Shown here: in pieces, positions 9,125-17,687 of the stretch
Position numbering within the stretch: position 1 is the stretch's first letter
Layout: each line of letters begins with the position of its first letter
NCBI GenBank assembly: GCA_030430575.1
Contig: JAUIKF010000005.1
Span: 1-64,000, forward strand
Source of the DNA: Bacteroidia bacterium
Lineage (GTDB): Bacteria > Bacteroidota > Bacteroidia > J057
Reading direction: 5' to 3'
Length of the DNA stretch: 64,000 bases
Position numbers and translations under genes: made by a program
Notes under the pieces: generated by a model
The model's input: only the letters and a program-made list of their open reading frames with translations
What the model was told of the DNA's origin: nothing
The model's database searches: none

Positions 9125-9895
9125 TCATAATTGCAATACCTTCAAATTGTACCAATGATCGAATAGGGATTTCTCGTCATCCCCTGCACAGCTGGGGCAA
9201 ATCTGCTCGGAGGCATTGTCTATTTCAAAATACTTCCAATATCCAAAGTAATAGAGAAGTACGCCTGGTTCTTGCAACTTTCTTTTGAGTAACTCCATTT
9301 TTTCCAAATAGATAGTTTGTAATGACAAATTTCTGCCCATCCCTTTTTTTGCCATTGAATCCAATTCGATGGATGATGCTATTCTGAAATGACGTTCTGC
9401 AAAATAAAACTGAAAGATTGTGTCCAATGTCTCATAATTGAGTGGTTGAGTTTGTAGGGCAATACAGCGATTTAGAAATACCTCTAGTTGCAAAAGCGAA
9501 TAGTCAACAGGTTCAATATTATGCCCACTTTCATCATTTCTGAGGATTATTAGGTTCAGACTATCTGTCAATGGGCGATTATAAGGAGTAATACCATAGC
9601 TAAAAATAATCGTATAGATTTGATCACTTTGTTCATCATGTAAAAGTATATATTCCTTGGTATCAGTAATTCCAGGAAAAACTTTGTAAAGAGTCGTTTG
9701 AAGTGATTGAATATAGATTGAATCAACTATATAATGATGACACTTCAAATCCATAATACTATCAGGCAACTGCGTATCAATGAATTCCCAAATCAGTTCA
9801 CTATTGGATGGCTGAGGCTCCTCAGCGGGTGCAGGAGCTACACAACTCCAAAGCAGCAGGAAGCTACTTAAGATAAAAAACCAAATTTTCCTCAT
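9125..9895 (-). CDS. Hypothetical lipoprotein
   Basis: A 256-residue protein opening with a lipoprotein signal (MRKIWFFILSSFLLLWSC, lipobox LLWSC, Cys 18), followed by a Pro/Glu-rich spacer. It should be anchored in the outer or inner membrane. The rest is a soluble domain without a motif I recognise; near the C-terminus a CPSC pair (EQICPSCAGDDE) could bind metal or form a disulfide. A small membrane protein gene lies upstream on the same strand. Confidence 0.65.
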   Translation of the reverse strand: MRKIWFFILSSFLLLWSCVAPAPAEEPQPSNSELIWEFIDTQLPDSIMDLKCHHYIVDSIYIQSLQTTLYKVFPGITDTKEYILLHDEQSDQIYTIIFSYGITPYNRPLTDSLNLIILRNDESGHNIEPVDYSLLQLEVFLNRCIALQTQPLNYETLDTIFQFYFAERHFRIASSIELDSMAKKGMGRNLSLQTIYLEKMELLKRKLQEPGVLLYYFGYWKYFEIDNASEQICPSCAGDDEKSLFDHWYNLKVLQL

Positions 9896-9971
9896 ACAGG
9901 TTTATTCAATACCACATCCCTTACTCCAAAAACACTCAGACGTTCAGACAATCGGACATTCAGACCTTCAA

Positions 9972-10262
9972 TCAGACCTTCTTAAAAGTCTTGGCCAATT
10001 TCTTCTTGATCTTATGATCAAAATAAAAGATCGCCCCAAAGCTCACGATTACAAGGGGAATGGCCGCCAATAGCACCCATTTCATCCAAGATTCATCCCA
10101 AAAGATGATGATCACCACGATCAAGATCAATTGGCGAATGCCCCAGCGGATTAGGCGCTTTTTCTTCTGTTCGGCGAGCTTCGCCATTAACAATTCATAC
10201 TGCTCGTTTGGGTCGGCTGATTCAGCACCTATCGCTTGCTCAAGATCTTGGGGAGTAGTCAT
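9972..10262 (-). CDS. Small two-helix membrane protein, unknown
   Basis: A 96-residue protein. Residues 1-38 are polar and charged (ESADPNEQYELLMAKLAEQKKKRLIRWG). Two membrane helices follow (about 39-54, LILIVVIIIFW, and 61-80, WVLLAAIPLVIVSFGAIFYF), then a Lys-rich tail (DHKIKKKLAKTFKKV). This suggests an inner membrane protein with a basic cytoplasmic end. No family is recognised. The purine-rich repeat at 10301-10460 lies just upstream. Confidence 0.6.
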   Translation of the reverse strand: MTTPQDLEQAIGAESADPNEQYELLMAKLAEQKKKRLIRWGIRQLILIVVIIIFWDESWMKWVLLAAIPLVIVSFGAIFYFDHKIKKKLAKTFKKV

Positions 10263-10300
10263 TTTGTAGAAAATTTAGAGGACAAATATAGGGGAAAAGC

Positions 10301-10460
10301 GTGAGGAGAGAAAAGGGAGCAGGGAGAAGGGAGCAGGGAGAAGAGAAAAGAGAGAATGGAGAAGATATGGGAAAGCTTTCTATCTCTATTCTCATTTCCC
10401 TGAGCGAAGCGGTCTCTTATCTCTGTTCTCTTAGCAAAGCGGTCCCTTTTCCCTTTTCTT
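10301..10460. repeat. Purine ladder with pyrimidine mate (inverted low-complexity element)
   Basis: The left arm is a ladder of GGGAGCAGGGAGAAG-type words, and the right arm is pyrimidine rich (TTTCTATCTCTATTCTC...). They meet at about 10375, so transcripts could fold into a long imperfect hairpin. The right arm carries GAGCGAAGCGGTCTC and AGCAAAGCGGTCCC, words shared with the ladder elements at 18426 and 63567. Confidence 0.6.
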
Positions 10461-10476
10461 CCATTCAAAATTCAAC

Positions 10477-10502
10477 CCTTCGGTAGACTCAGGACAAGCA
10501 TT
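10477..10502. repeat. Short dispersed repeat (CTTGTCCTGAG family)
   Basis: In reverse complement this segment reads GCTTGTCCTGAGTCTACCGAAGGG, related to the fuller copy at 29990-30047. It is embedded between two CATTCAAAATTC words and abuts the 3' end of the metal-receptor gene. Confidence 0.5.
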
Positions 10503-10505
10503 CAA

Positions 10506-11291
10506 TCATTCAAAATTCCCCATTAATTCCCCCAAATAATCCACCGCTTCCAGCATCCGCGACCCATACCAGGAAAACATTTCTCCATCTACCAACATCA
10601 CCTTCGCCGCAGGAAATTCAGCTTGCAAAACTTCTAAGTGCTTGTTTTTAAAAGGAAAGGGTTCTGAGGAAAGGAGGATAAGCTCGGGCGAAAGGGCCTT
10701 GAATTGGTCCAAAGAAAGTTCAGGGTAACGGCCTGTCAGGCCTAGGCAGATATTCTGAAAACCACAGCGTTCTAGCACTGCTTGAATATAAGTGTCTTGT
10801 CCCACCGCCATAAAGGGCGCTTGCCATATTAAGTAAACTGTTCGAAGCGGTTTCTGCAAGGAAGGAAGCGCGGCGAAACGCTTTTTGGCAGCCTGAGCCA
10901 TCTCATGCCCACGTACAGATTCATTTGTCAATTCCCCCAGCCCTTCTATCATGGCAAAAGCCGACGTCAAATCTTTCACATCCGCCACATACACAGGATA
11001 GTGCTTTTCTATTTCATAGACGATCTCAGGGGTATTTTCCTCCTTCTCAGCTACAATCAGATCTGGCTCCAAAGCATGCAGCCGGTCAAGTTTGACATTT
11101 TTGGTGCCGCCAATATGAGGAACTTGTTGGATAGCAGGTTGAGGATGTATGCAAAAAAGGGTGCGTCCGACTACTTTTTCCCCTAGTCCAAGGGAAAAAA
11201 GAGTTTCTGTAATGGAGGGGCAAAGGGAGATGATGCGTTTGGGAGGGTGGGGTATATTGACGACTCTATCTAGTTGGTCTATTATATTCAT
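10506..11291 (-). CDS. Helical-backbone metal receptor (BtuF/siderophore-binding-like), no signal peptide
   Basis: A 261-residue protein of the class III periplasmic-binding fold. It shows RIISLCPSITETLFSLGLGEKVVGRT near the start, LHALEPDLIVAEKEENTPE, and a C-terminal lobe with LIWQAPFMAVGQDTYI and LSPELILLSSEPFPF. In ABC importers this fold delivers cobalamin or ferric siderophores. Here no signal peptide or lipobox is visible upstream of the domain, and no permease or ATPase lies next to it. It may therefore act in the cytoplasm as a stand-alone binding protein, as some cobalamin-related members are thought to. The ligand is unknown. Confidence 0.8.
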   Translation of the reverse strand: MNIIDQLDRVVNIPHPPKRIISLCPSITETLFSLGLGEKVVGRTLFCIHPQPAIQQVPHIGGTKNVKLDRLHALEPDLIVAEKEENTPEIVYEIEKHYPVYVADVKDLTSAFAMIEGLGELTNESVRGHEMAQAAKKRFAALPSLQKPLRTVYLIWQAPFMAVGQDTYIQAVLERCGFQNICLGLTGRYPELSLDQFKALSPELILLSSEPFPFKNKHLEVLQAEFPAAKVMLVDGEMFSWYGSRMLEAVDYLGELMGNFE

Positions 11292-11369
11292 AAATGAGAT
11301 GATTTCTCAGTTTGTTGCACACAATTATTTTAAAGGCTATCTTTAAGAAAGAGCTAAAAGCCATTGATT

Positions 11370-11663
11370 ATGAATCTAGAAGCAAAGAAATTAAGTGTAG
11401 TACAAATGATATTGAATATCAATAGCGAAATTATCCTTGACGAAATAAATGCCAAGATAATTCAAATAATTCCTGATATTAATGGAAACGAAGAGGATGT
11501 CTTATTGGCAAAATATGTGGGAAGAATTGAAGAAGGGATAGTTTTAGAGAAAATAATGAAGGACCAAAATTATCAAGGAATTGATAATGAGAAAATGAAT
11601 AGGCTTGCAAAAGAAGCTAATATTGAAGAGCCAATTGAGCAATTACTAGAGATGATTGATTAA
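11370..11663 (+). CDS. Antitoxin candidate of a PIN-toxin pair
   Basis: A small acidic protein of 97 residues starting at the ATG at 11370; a TTG two codons earlier is less likely. The sequence is helical and Glu/Ile-rich (VVQMILNINSEIILDEINAKII, then IEEPIEQLLEMID). No DNA-binding motif is obvious. It ends three bases before the start of the PIN gene, so the two are surely co-transcribed. That position, rather than homology, supports the antitoxin role. Base composition is more AT-rich than in neighbouring housekeeping genes. Confidence 0.7.
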   Translation: MNLEAKKLSVVQMILNINSEIILDEINAKIIQIIPDINGNEEDVLLAKYVGRIEEGIVLEKIMKDQNYQGIDNEKMNRLAKEANIEEPIEQLLEMID

Positions 11664-11666
11664 CCT

Positions 11667-12110
11667 ATGAATTACGTTCTTGACACTAATATCATTCTGA
11701 TTTATTTAAAGGATGAAAAAACAAAACAAATTATTGAAGATAGTTATGGGCCTTTTCGGGCAGGAAATAATCCTATTATTTCAATAGTTACAATTGCTGA
11801 AATAAGAGCGTTAGCGTTAAAGAATCATTGGGGGGAAAGACGCATAAAAATTGTTGAAGAATTCATGAACGAACTGATTGTAGTAGATGTTCGGTTCAAC
11901 GATTTGATAAATGCTTATGCAGAGATTGATGCATATAGTCAGGGAAAGCTGACTCAAAAGCCCTTAAAAATGTCTCCTCGAAATATGGGTAAAAATGACT
12001 TATGGATTGCTGCAACTTCTTATGCGACAAAATCTACTCTGATTACTACTGATAAAGATTTTGAACATTTAGATGGAAACTATTTTGAAGTAGTAATTAT
12101 TGAGCGATGA
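11667..12110 (+). CDS. PIN-domain ribonuclease toxin (VapC-like)
   Basis: A 147-residue PIN domain, the usual length. The acidic residues expected for Mg-dependent RNA cleavage are present: Asp 6 in YVLDTNIILIYL, Glu in IVTIAEIRAL (about residue 45), Asp in GKNDLWIAATSYA (about 111), and Asp in TTDKDFEHLDG (about 130). With the gene just upstream it forms a type II toxin-antitoxin locus. The RNA target cannot be read from the sequence. The pair is AT-rich, a usual sign of horizontal movement. Confidence 0.9.
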   Translation: MNYVLDTNIILIYLKDEKTKQIIEDSYGPFRAGNNPIISIVTIAEIRALALKNHWGERRIKIVEEFMNELIVVDVRFNDLINAYAEIDAYSQGKLTQKPLKMSPRNMGKNDLWIAATSYATKSTLITTDKDFEHLDGNYFEVVIIER

Positions 12111-12162
12111 GATATGAATCCATCTAGGTTAACTACTTTACAAACCAATATTGCATAAAAAA

Positions 12163-12187
12163 ATCATCCCAGGAGACCTGGGATGAT
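12163..12187 (-). terminator. Rho-independent terminator for the first OmpA gene
   Basis: A perfect 11-bp stem (12163-12173 with 12177-12187) has a three-base loop. On the minus strand it is followed by a run of T residues, so it ends the OmpA transcript coming from 13584. The remaining bases up to 12297 are AT-rich with no gene. Confidence 0.9.
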
Positions 12188-12297
12188 GCACATGAGAGAT
12201 GTTGGTACACGTACTGTAGGTTAAGCTGTCTCGCTAATTCTTATCCAGAAGGAAACTCCTTCCAATTAATAATTAGTCAATCAATAATAAATAATTC

Positions 12298-13584
12298 TTA
12301 CAGTGTCTGGGCTAATTCAAACTCCACGCGGCGGTTGAGTTTACGGCCATCATCAGACGTGTTATTTGCAATAGGTTGAGCGTCGCCCATACCATTTGAG
12401 TCAATGCGGGCAAGCTTGATGCCTTTTTGGTGCACGAGGTAATACTTCACGCGGAAGGCACGCTTGATAGAGAGGACGAGGTTATTCTTAGAATCCCCTA
12501 CATTGTCTGTATGACCAGATACCTTCAGGAAGGCCGTAGGATATTTTTCGAGAATCTCGGCTACCTTATCCAAGATAGGCAGGCTTTCGTCCTTGAGCTT
12601 GTCCTCATTCGTTTCAAAATAGATATTCTGAACCGCAAAGGAGAGGTAGTCAAGGTCTTCTTGGTCGATTTCCAGGGGCTTTTGGGGAGCGGCTCTGTCT
12701 GTAAGGGTAAGCTCATTGTCCTCTGAGAGTTCAAACTCCATCGGCTCTTCCTGAAAATCAGGTGCTTCTTGCATGGATTGCATAGCCATGCTAGCGCCAT
12801 CAGCGGGTTCCGCAATTTTTTGTGGGCAGCCAGCATATTGAATCAGTCCCATCATATTAGGGCATTGGTCTTCTGCATCAGTGATGCCATCTCCATCTGC
12901 GTCGTCAGACATTCGGGGGCGCATGACAGGCTCTTTGCTGGTGAGCATGGGAGCTGGGATAGCACGGCGATCGTCTTCCATTGGGGTCGTTTGTTTTTTC
13001 TGCTGGGGCATGCTGAAGACGATGCCTGCCGTATGGGCCAAGTGCTGAAACCCGCTACCGAGCGACTGCTTATACATGCTTTCAATGTTGAAGCTGAGTC
13101 CTTTGGTGATGCGAAAACGCATGCCTAAAGCTACGGGGATATAGAGACCTACCTGGCTGCGGATGCTGTTGATACCCATGCCTGTGGAGAAGTAAGGCGC
13201 AAGGAAAGCACGCTCTCTGAGGATTCGGCCATTGTTCAGTTTGAACTGAACCAGGGCGTTGGCATCAATCAAGGAAGGAGAAGCTTCTCTTGGGCCTGTC
13301 CCAGGGTAATTTACTTTGGGGACAAAGGCAGTATTGATAGACAGGTTGAGCGGAGCATTCAGGTAGAAATGGGTGCCCAGAGAGACCCCTGGGCTGAAAT
13401 TTTCATAATTTAGATACTCGCTTGTCATAGGGCCATCATAATCCATAAAAATGGCAGATAGGCTTGACATGAGTTTTTGATCACTTGTCTGACCGAGTGC
13501 AACAGAAGGAATTACAAGGGAGCAAGCGAGAAGTACGAACAATTGTATTCTCACGGTTTTATAGTTTTGGTTAACGGAATTCAA
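12298..13584 (-). CDS. OmpA-family outer membrane protein
   Basis: An outer membrane protein that probably ties the membrane to peptidoglycan. It has 428 residues. A signal peptide (QLFVLLACSLVIPSVALGQ) is followed by a beta-barrel-like region to about 190. One thrombospondin type-3-like calcium motif follows (DDADGDGITDAEDQCPNMMGLIQYAGCP), then an acidic Met/Gln-rich linker. The C-terminal OmpA domain (about 315-425) has IYFETNEDKL, the binding Asp in GHTDNVGD and the Arg pair in LNRRVEFEL. It lies 8 bases downstream of a similar gene, suggesting an operon. A strong terminator follows. Confidence 0.92.
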   Translation of the reverse strand: MNSVNQNYKTVRIQLFVLLACSLVIPSVALGQTSDQKLMSSLSAIFMDYDGPMTSEYLNYENFSPGVSLGTHFYLNAPLNLSINTAFVPKVNYPGTGPREASPSLIDANALVQFKLNNGRILRERAFLAPYFSTGMGINSIRSQVGLYIPVALGMRFRITKGLSFNIESMYKQSLGSGFQHLAHTAGIVFSMPQQKKQTTPMEDDRRAIPAPMLTSKEPVMRPRMSDDADGDGITDAEDQCPNMMGLIQYAGCPQKIAEPADGASMAMQSMQEAPDFQEEPMEFELSEDNELTLTDRAAPQKPLEIDQEDLDYLSFAVQNIYFETNEDKLKDESLPILDKVAEILEKYPTAFLKVSGHTDNVGDSKNNLVLSIKRAFRVKYYLVHQKGIKLARIDSNGMGDAQPIANNTSDDGRKLNRRVEFELAQTL

Positions 13585-13592
13585 GCATAAGG

Positions 13593-15017
13593 TTAAAAAA
13601 CCAGCTCGAAGTCAACGCGCCGATTCTGCTGCCTACCGCTATCCGTGGTGTTGCCAGCGAGGGGAGCCTCTTCACCAAATCCATTGGAAGTGATTCTGTG
13701 TTGGCTTATGCCTCGTTCGTTTACCAAGTAATATTTGACATGGTAGGCGCGCATGATAGAAAGAACCAAATTGTACTGATCAGTACCCAGAGCGTCGGCG
13801 TGTCCTTTGACTACTAACTGGGCTTCGCTATGGGTATGCAACATTGATGCCACTTCGTCCAAAACGGCCTTAGCTTCGTCTGTTAATACATAACTATCGT
13901 GCAAAAACAAGACAGGATCGATCGCTAATTGGTTGTCTATCAGTTGGTTATGTTTTTCTTGGTTAGGAGAAGAGAAAGTACTTCCATTGCCTGCATTATT
14001 CGTCTCGCTAAAATCTATCTCCGTACTTTCCTTTATGTCTTTGGAAGCAATAGGGTCCAAAAAGGTAGGCTCATTGTAGGCTGGGGTAGACGGCGAAGTA
14101 GGTTCCTGACGCTGAGTAGTCAAGTCTAGGTCCGTAGATTGTTGACTAGGCGAGACATCCCTCTGCTCCAAAACAGAAAGATCTGATACAGTGGCAAAGG
14201 AATTCGTCTGGTTGTCGGAAGGACGTAAGCCAGCTAAAGGGTCATCACCCTCATAAGCAATAGGCGTATCCTTGATTTTTGCAAAATTTAAAGCATCTAC
14301 ATTGGGACAGCCGTGATAGGTAATGAGGCCAGCCTCATAGGGGCATTCGTCTCGCTCATCGATGATGCCATCATCATCAGCATCTTTGGGCACAAGCGAA
14401 GCCAATAATGGTTCTGGTGCTGGAGTTCTTGGAGCTGGCTTCTCTACTTCGGGCTTATCCTTGGCGAGGTTGTATACAAATGATAGCGCATGCGCTACAT
14501 GTTGATGATCTTTGTTGAGGGACCGTTTGACGGTCACTTGGGTGCGGAGAGCCACTTTAGGGCTGAGCCGAAACTGCAGTCCCCCACCTAATGGCACATA
14601 GAGGTCTGGATGTCCAGGGACATAACTTCCCCCAATCCCAAAATGCAGATATGGGGCAAAAAAGGCACTTTCTCGTGCAAATGCACCATTGTTGAATTTA
14701 AAAGTAAAGAGATAACTCATATCCACCAGATTGGGGCGAGTCACCGTCCAATCCTGGCCTGGAAACCGAATACCCTGTGCCAGGGTGATGTGGGTGCTCA
14801 TATTGAAAGCCCCTGTAAGGTAGCGGTGGAGCGACACATGTAACCCAGGGTCAAAATTGGAGCCCTGAAAAAACTTCCCCGTTTGGGGAGCCTGATAGTC
14901 AATAAAGCTGGCTCCTGTACCTAGGGCCCATTTTTTCTCCGCGGTCTGAGCATTGACCGTGTGGGAGAACACCAATCCAGTGAAAAGTAAAGCGATTACA
15001 AAAGCAAGATTACGCAT
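13593..15017 (-). CDS. OmpA-family outer membrane protein, diverged paralog
   Basis: A 474-residue paralog of the next gene. It has a signal peptide (MRNLAFVIALLFTGLVFSHTVNAQ), a barrel-like region with YRQ/HLSLHRYLTG-type strands, and a type-3 calcium motif (DADDDGIIDERDECPYEAGLITYHGCP). A long, low-complexity Ser/Thr/Gln linker (about 235-355) follows, then the OmpA domain with GHADALGTDQ and QNRRVDFEL. The canonical GHTD is GHAD here; the Asp is kept. The linker is much longer than in its paralog. The 500-base leader upstream holds a structured region. Confidence 0.9.
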   Translation of the reverse strand: MRNLAFVIALLFTGLVFSHTVNAQTAEKKWALGTGASFIDYQAPQTGKFFQGSNFDPGLHVSLHRYLTGAFNMSTHITLAQGIRFPGQDWTVTRPNLVDMSYLFTFKFNNGAFARESAFFAPYLHFGIGGSYVPGHPDLYVPLGGGLQFRLSPKVALRTQVTVKRSLNKDHQHVAHALSFVYNLAKDKPEVEKPAPRTPAPEPLLASLVPKDADDDGIIDERDECPYEAGLITYHGCPNVDALNFAKIKDTPIAYEGDDPLAGLRPSDNQTNSFATVSDLSVLEQRDVSPSQQSTDLDLTTQRQEPTSPSTPAYNEPTFLDPIASKDIKESTEIDFSETNNAGNGSTFSSPNQEKHNQLIDNQLAIDPVLFLHDSYVLTDEAKAVLDEVASMLHTHSEAQLVVKGHADALGTDQYNLVLSIMRAYHVKYYLVNERGISQHRITSNGFGEEAPLAGNTTDSGRQQNRRVDFELVF

Positions 15018-15144
15018 AGTGAAAAATCTTTAAGGGGTTTACCTAACTAATAGCGAAAATTATAGATTGATTAATTGACAAATTATTGGGTGGTAAGGGG
15101 TAATAATCCATCATTTAGTCTTAAATAATTATTTGACACAGATT

Positions 15145-15293
15145 AATCGTCATCAGCGAATGATCGCCAATGAACGATGTCAGGAATTACAACCGTCGAA
15201 TTTTTTCGCAGGTCACCTGGTCATTGTCTTGGATGACCAAGACAAATCGGAGTGGATTATTTGAGGAGTGAAGTGAACTCCTTTCAGTGACCT
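15145..15293. other. Structured intergenic region, possible leader RNA or ncRNA
   Basis: Within the 504-base gap 15018-15521, an outer stem pairs 15210-15216 (AGGTCAC) with 15287-15293. Inside it lie a hairpin at 15264-15282 and two mutually exclusive 7-bp hairpins: 15218-15224 with 15233-15239, and 15226-15232 with 15237-15243. A further weak pairing starts near 15145. A separate hairpin is at 15394-15434. All lie upstream of the minus-strand gene at 15017, so they would be in its leader. The rest of the gap is AT-rich with no gene seen. Confidence 0.45.
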
Positions 15294-15454
15294 AAACCTA
15301 CCTTTAGAAATTATTGATTGATAGATTATTGATAATTTACAGAAGTCAAGCTTAAATCAATAATAAGTCAATTTATCAATTAATAATTCTCCTACTTAGG
15401 GTGTAATAGATCCTACATCAGTACAACCCTAAGTATTATCACTGAGTAAAGCAA

Positions 15455-15480
15455 AAAGCGAGCCAAATGTGGCCCGCTTT
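15455..15480 (-). terminator. Terminator after the calcium-repeat OmpA gene
   Basis: A 10-bp stem (15455-15464 with 15471-15480) pairs best on the minus strand, where the odd pair is G-U. A TTTTT run follows on that strand. It lies 42 bases after the stop of the gene at 15522. Confidence 0.8.
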
Positions 15481-15521
15481 CTCTTACATGGGGTACGTTA
15501 GATCGAGGCGATATTTTCGCC

Positions 15522-16895
15522 TTATTTAACAAATAGTTCAAATGCTACCCTTCGGTTTTCAGCTCTTCCTGCTCGGGTGTTATTATCTGCGATCGGTTGT
15601 GTCTCGCCATAGCCAGTAGCTACCATACGATCAGGGTTTACCCCTTTTTCTTCAAGGTAATTCTTGCAGGCCGATGCACGGTCTTGAGAAAGAGTCATGT
15701 TCATATTATCCTGTCCCTGAGAATCGGTGTGGCCATCGATTTTGAGGCTATATTCTGGATATTTGGCCATGAGACTTACGATTTCGTCTAGGACAGGCTT
15801 CGAAGATTCTTTCAAAATAGCACTACCCGTCTCAAATTGAACATTCTTGGTGATATTGGCGAGTGCTTCCTTGACTTCTTCTTCAACAGCGGGACAGCCC
15901 TGCATCTCTGCTACGCCAGCTACATCAGGACAGCGGTCATCCTTGTCGCGGATGCCATCTCCATCTGTATCAGGACAGCCATTAAATGCGGCATCGCCTG
16001 CAGTATTGGGACAGTCGTCTTCTTTATCCATGATGCCATCGCCATCCGTATCTGGACAGCCATCAAATGTGACCAATCCAGCTACATTGGGGCATTTGTC
16101 CTCCTCATCAGGGATGCCATCTCCGTCAGAATCCTTCACTTCCTCAGGGCAGCCTTTGAGCGTAATCAAGCCAGCTACCTCAGGACAGTTGTCATCCTTG
16201 TCAGCTACACCGTCCCCATCCTTATCAGGACAGCCATTGAACTGGGCCAGGCCCGATTCGGTAGGGCATTCGTCGTCTTCGTCTACGATCCCATCTCCAT
16301 CCGTGTCTACAGGTTCAGGAAGGACTTCTGGCTCCTCTACCTTTCCTCCACCAAAGGCAAAGTTGATCCCTCCGCCAAAGCTCACAAAATCGGTGAAATC
16401 ACCTAATCCAATATTATAAAGTGCCCCCAGATCTACAGAAACAGGGCTGCCAGTTTGGATCTTAAGACCAAGTCCCGCTGGGAGGTAGAAGTCATTGCCA
16501 TTTTCCTGTCGCGCAAATGTCGCTTTAAATCCCGTTTGAAGGAAGGGGACGAGGGCTGCTTTGGGACCGGCATAATCGCCATTGGCGAGCTTTAACCTAA
16601 GAATAGCTCCCAGGTCGAGGAAGTCTTCATAAGGAAGTTGCTTGGCAATGGGAAAAGGCGTGAAACTGCCTTGTAAGCCCAAATCAAGGTTTTTGCCTAC
16701 ATATCGCCCTAGATTCAGGGAATAAGCACCGATCAAGTCACTGTTGCTCGCTTTGAAATCAGGAAGACCGTGAAAATCTCTCGCCACATAGCCGAAGCCC
16801 AAGCTCCAGCGGTCATTGATATTTTGGGCATCAGCCGCTAATAGGAGCGCCATAAATCCCAAAACTAAAGTGGTAGATTGGATAAGTTTTTTCAT
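15522..16895 (-). CDS. OmpA-family protein with thrombospondin type-3 repeats
   Basis: A 457-residue outer membrane protein. A signal peptide (MKKLIQSTTLVLGFMALLLAADAQ) and a barrel-like region (to about 190) are followed by about five tandem type-3 calcium-binding repeats (VDTDGDGIVDEDDECP, ...GCPDKDGDGVADKDDNCP, ...GCPDTDGDGIMDKEDDCP). The C-terminal OmpA domain has VQFETGSAIL, GHTDSQGQ and ENRRVAFEL, including the Asp and Arg that hold diaminopimelate. The Asp-rich repeats form a stiff calcium-filled rod between membrane and peptidoglycan. This is the common Bacteroidota architecture. The gene has its own terminator; the 274-base gap upstream shows no other gene. Confidence 0.95.
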   Translation of the reverse strand: MKKLIQSTTLVLGFMALLLAADAQNINDRWSLGFGYVARDFHGLPDFKASNSDLIGAYSLNLGRYVGKNLDLGLQGSFTPFPIAKQLPYEDFLDLGAILRLKLANGDYAGPKAALVPFLQTGFKATFARQENGNDFYLPAGLGLKIQTGSPVSVDLGALYNIGLGDFTDFVSFGGGINFAFGGGKVEEPEVLPEPVDTDGDGIVDEDDECPTESGLAQFNGCPDKDGDGVADKDDNCPEVAGLITLKGCPEEVKDSDGDGIPDEEDKCPNVAGLVTFDGCPDTDGDGIMDKEDDCPNTAGDAAFNGCPDTDGDGIRDKDDRCPDVAGVAEMQGCPAVEEEVKEALANITKNVQFETGSAILKESSKPVLDEIVSLMAKYPEYSLKIDGHTDSQGQDNMNMTLSQDRASACKNYLEEKGVNPDRMVATGYGETQPIADNNTRAGRAENRRVAFELFVK

Positions 16896-17169
16896 AAAAT
16901 TAGGTTGTTATTGGTGTATTTGTCCCATATAGACGGCGCAAAACTGCATGGGTCACAGTTCTGCCAGAAGACTATTTTTTCTAGGCAAAATAATTAATAA
17001 TCGAACATTAATTATTGAAACGCCTGTAATATTTTCCTCAAAAAAGAAGGAAGTTTTTTTGAGAAAAAAAATGGCAAAAATGGCCCTCCGTTTATAAAAT
17101 GGCCGATTTTTGAATACCCCTAAAATGAGTGTGGGAGAGGAAGAGGATGAAATGTGTTTGCAAAAAAAG

Positions 17170-17607
17170 CTAGTCAGCTACTCTGCTATATATATCTTTT
17201 TGTGAAATTCCATCTGTGTTCCGTTGGAGCACAAGGCTATCAGAAGACATAAAGAGAATTTCTTGTGGGACATTTCCAAAGGTGATAGTCTTTTCTTCAA
17301 AGAGAAAGGTCAATGATTCATCTTCCAGGTCAGGGTCCCCAGGGTTGGAGATGATGACATTGCCTTGGTCTGTAAATTCTAAGAATGTCCCGCCCATAGG
17401 AAATTTGTCCAAATCTACATGTGTTTCGATAAGTTCCCATTTACCCAAAACTCTTTTGAGAAGTTGTGCCTGTGGAGAGGCTGATTCAACTGCTAGGGAA
17501 TCCCCATTTTCTTCACCTGTAGTTGAAGTGGATTCATCCCCGCAACTGATGAGGAGACAGGAAAGTAATATTGATCCAATTAGCAAACGAAAAAATGACG
17601 AATTCAT
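17170..17607 (-). CDS. Small lipoprotein, possibly lipocalin-like
   Basis: A 145-residue protein with a lipoprotein signal (MNSSFFRLLIGSILLSCLLISC, lipobox LISC) and a Ser/Glu-rich spacer. The rest, from LLKRVLGKWELIETHVDL onward, is beta-rich with GKW...FLEFTDQGNVII, a pattern found in small lipocalin-like envelope domains. The ligand is unknown. It is transcribed away from the divergent SDR gene 80 bases away. Confidence 0.65.
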   Translation of the reverse strand: MNSSFFRLLIGSILLSCLLISCGDESTSTTGEENGDSLAVESASPQAQLLKRVLGKWELIETHVDLDKFPMGGTFLEFTDQGNVIISNPGDPDLEDESLTFLFEEKTITFGNVPQEILFMSSDSLVLQRNTDGISQKDIYSRVAD

Positions 17608-17687
17608 GAAAGGGATAGTTTATAGGAAAATGCCTGATTTGAGGGCTAATTTAAGGATTTTGTCTGGATTCCATTATTTTTATCGCC

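Noticed and set aside
15210-15293. Cloverleaf-like 84-base fold resembling a tRNA
   Set aside because: The acceptor-like stem is present, but neither strand has a TTCRA T loop, a proper D loop or an anticodon arm with U33.
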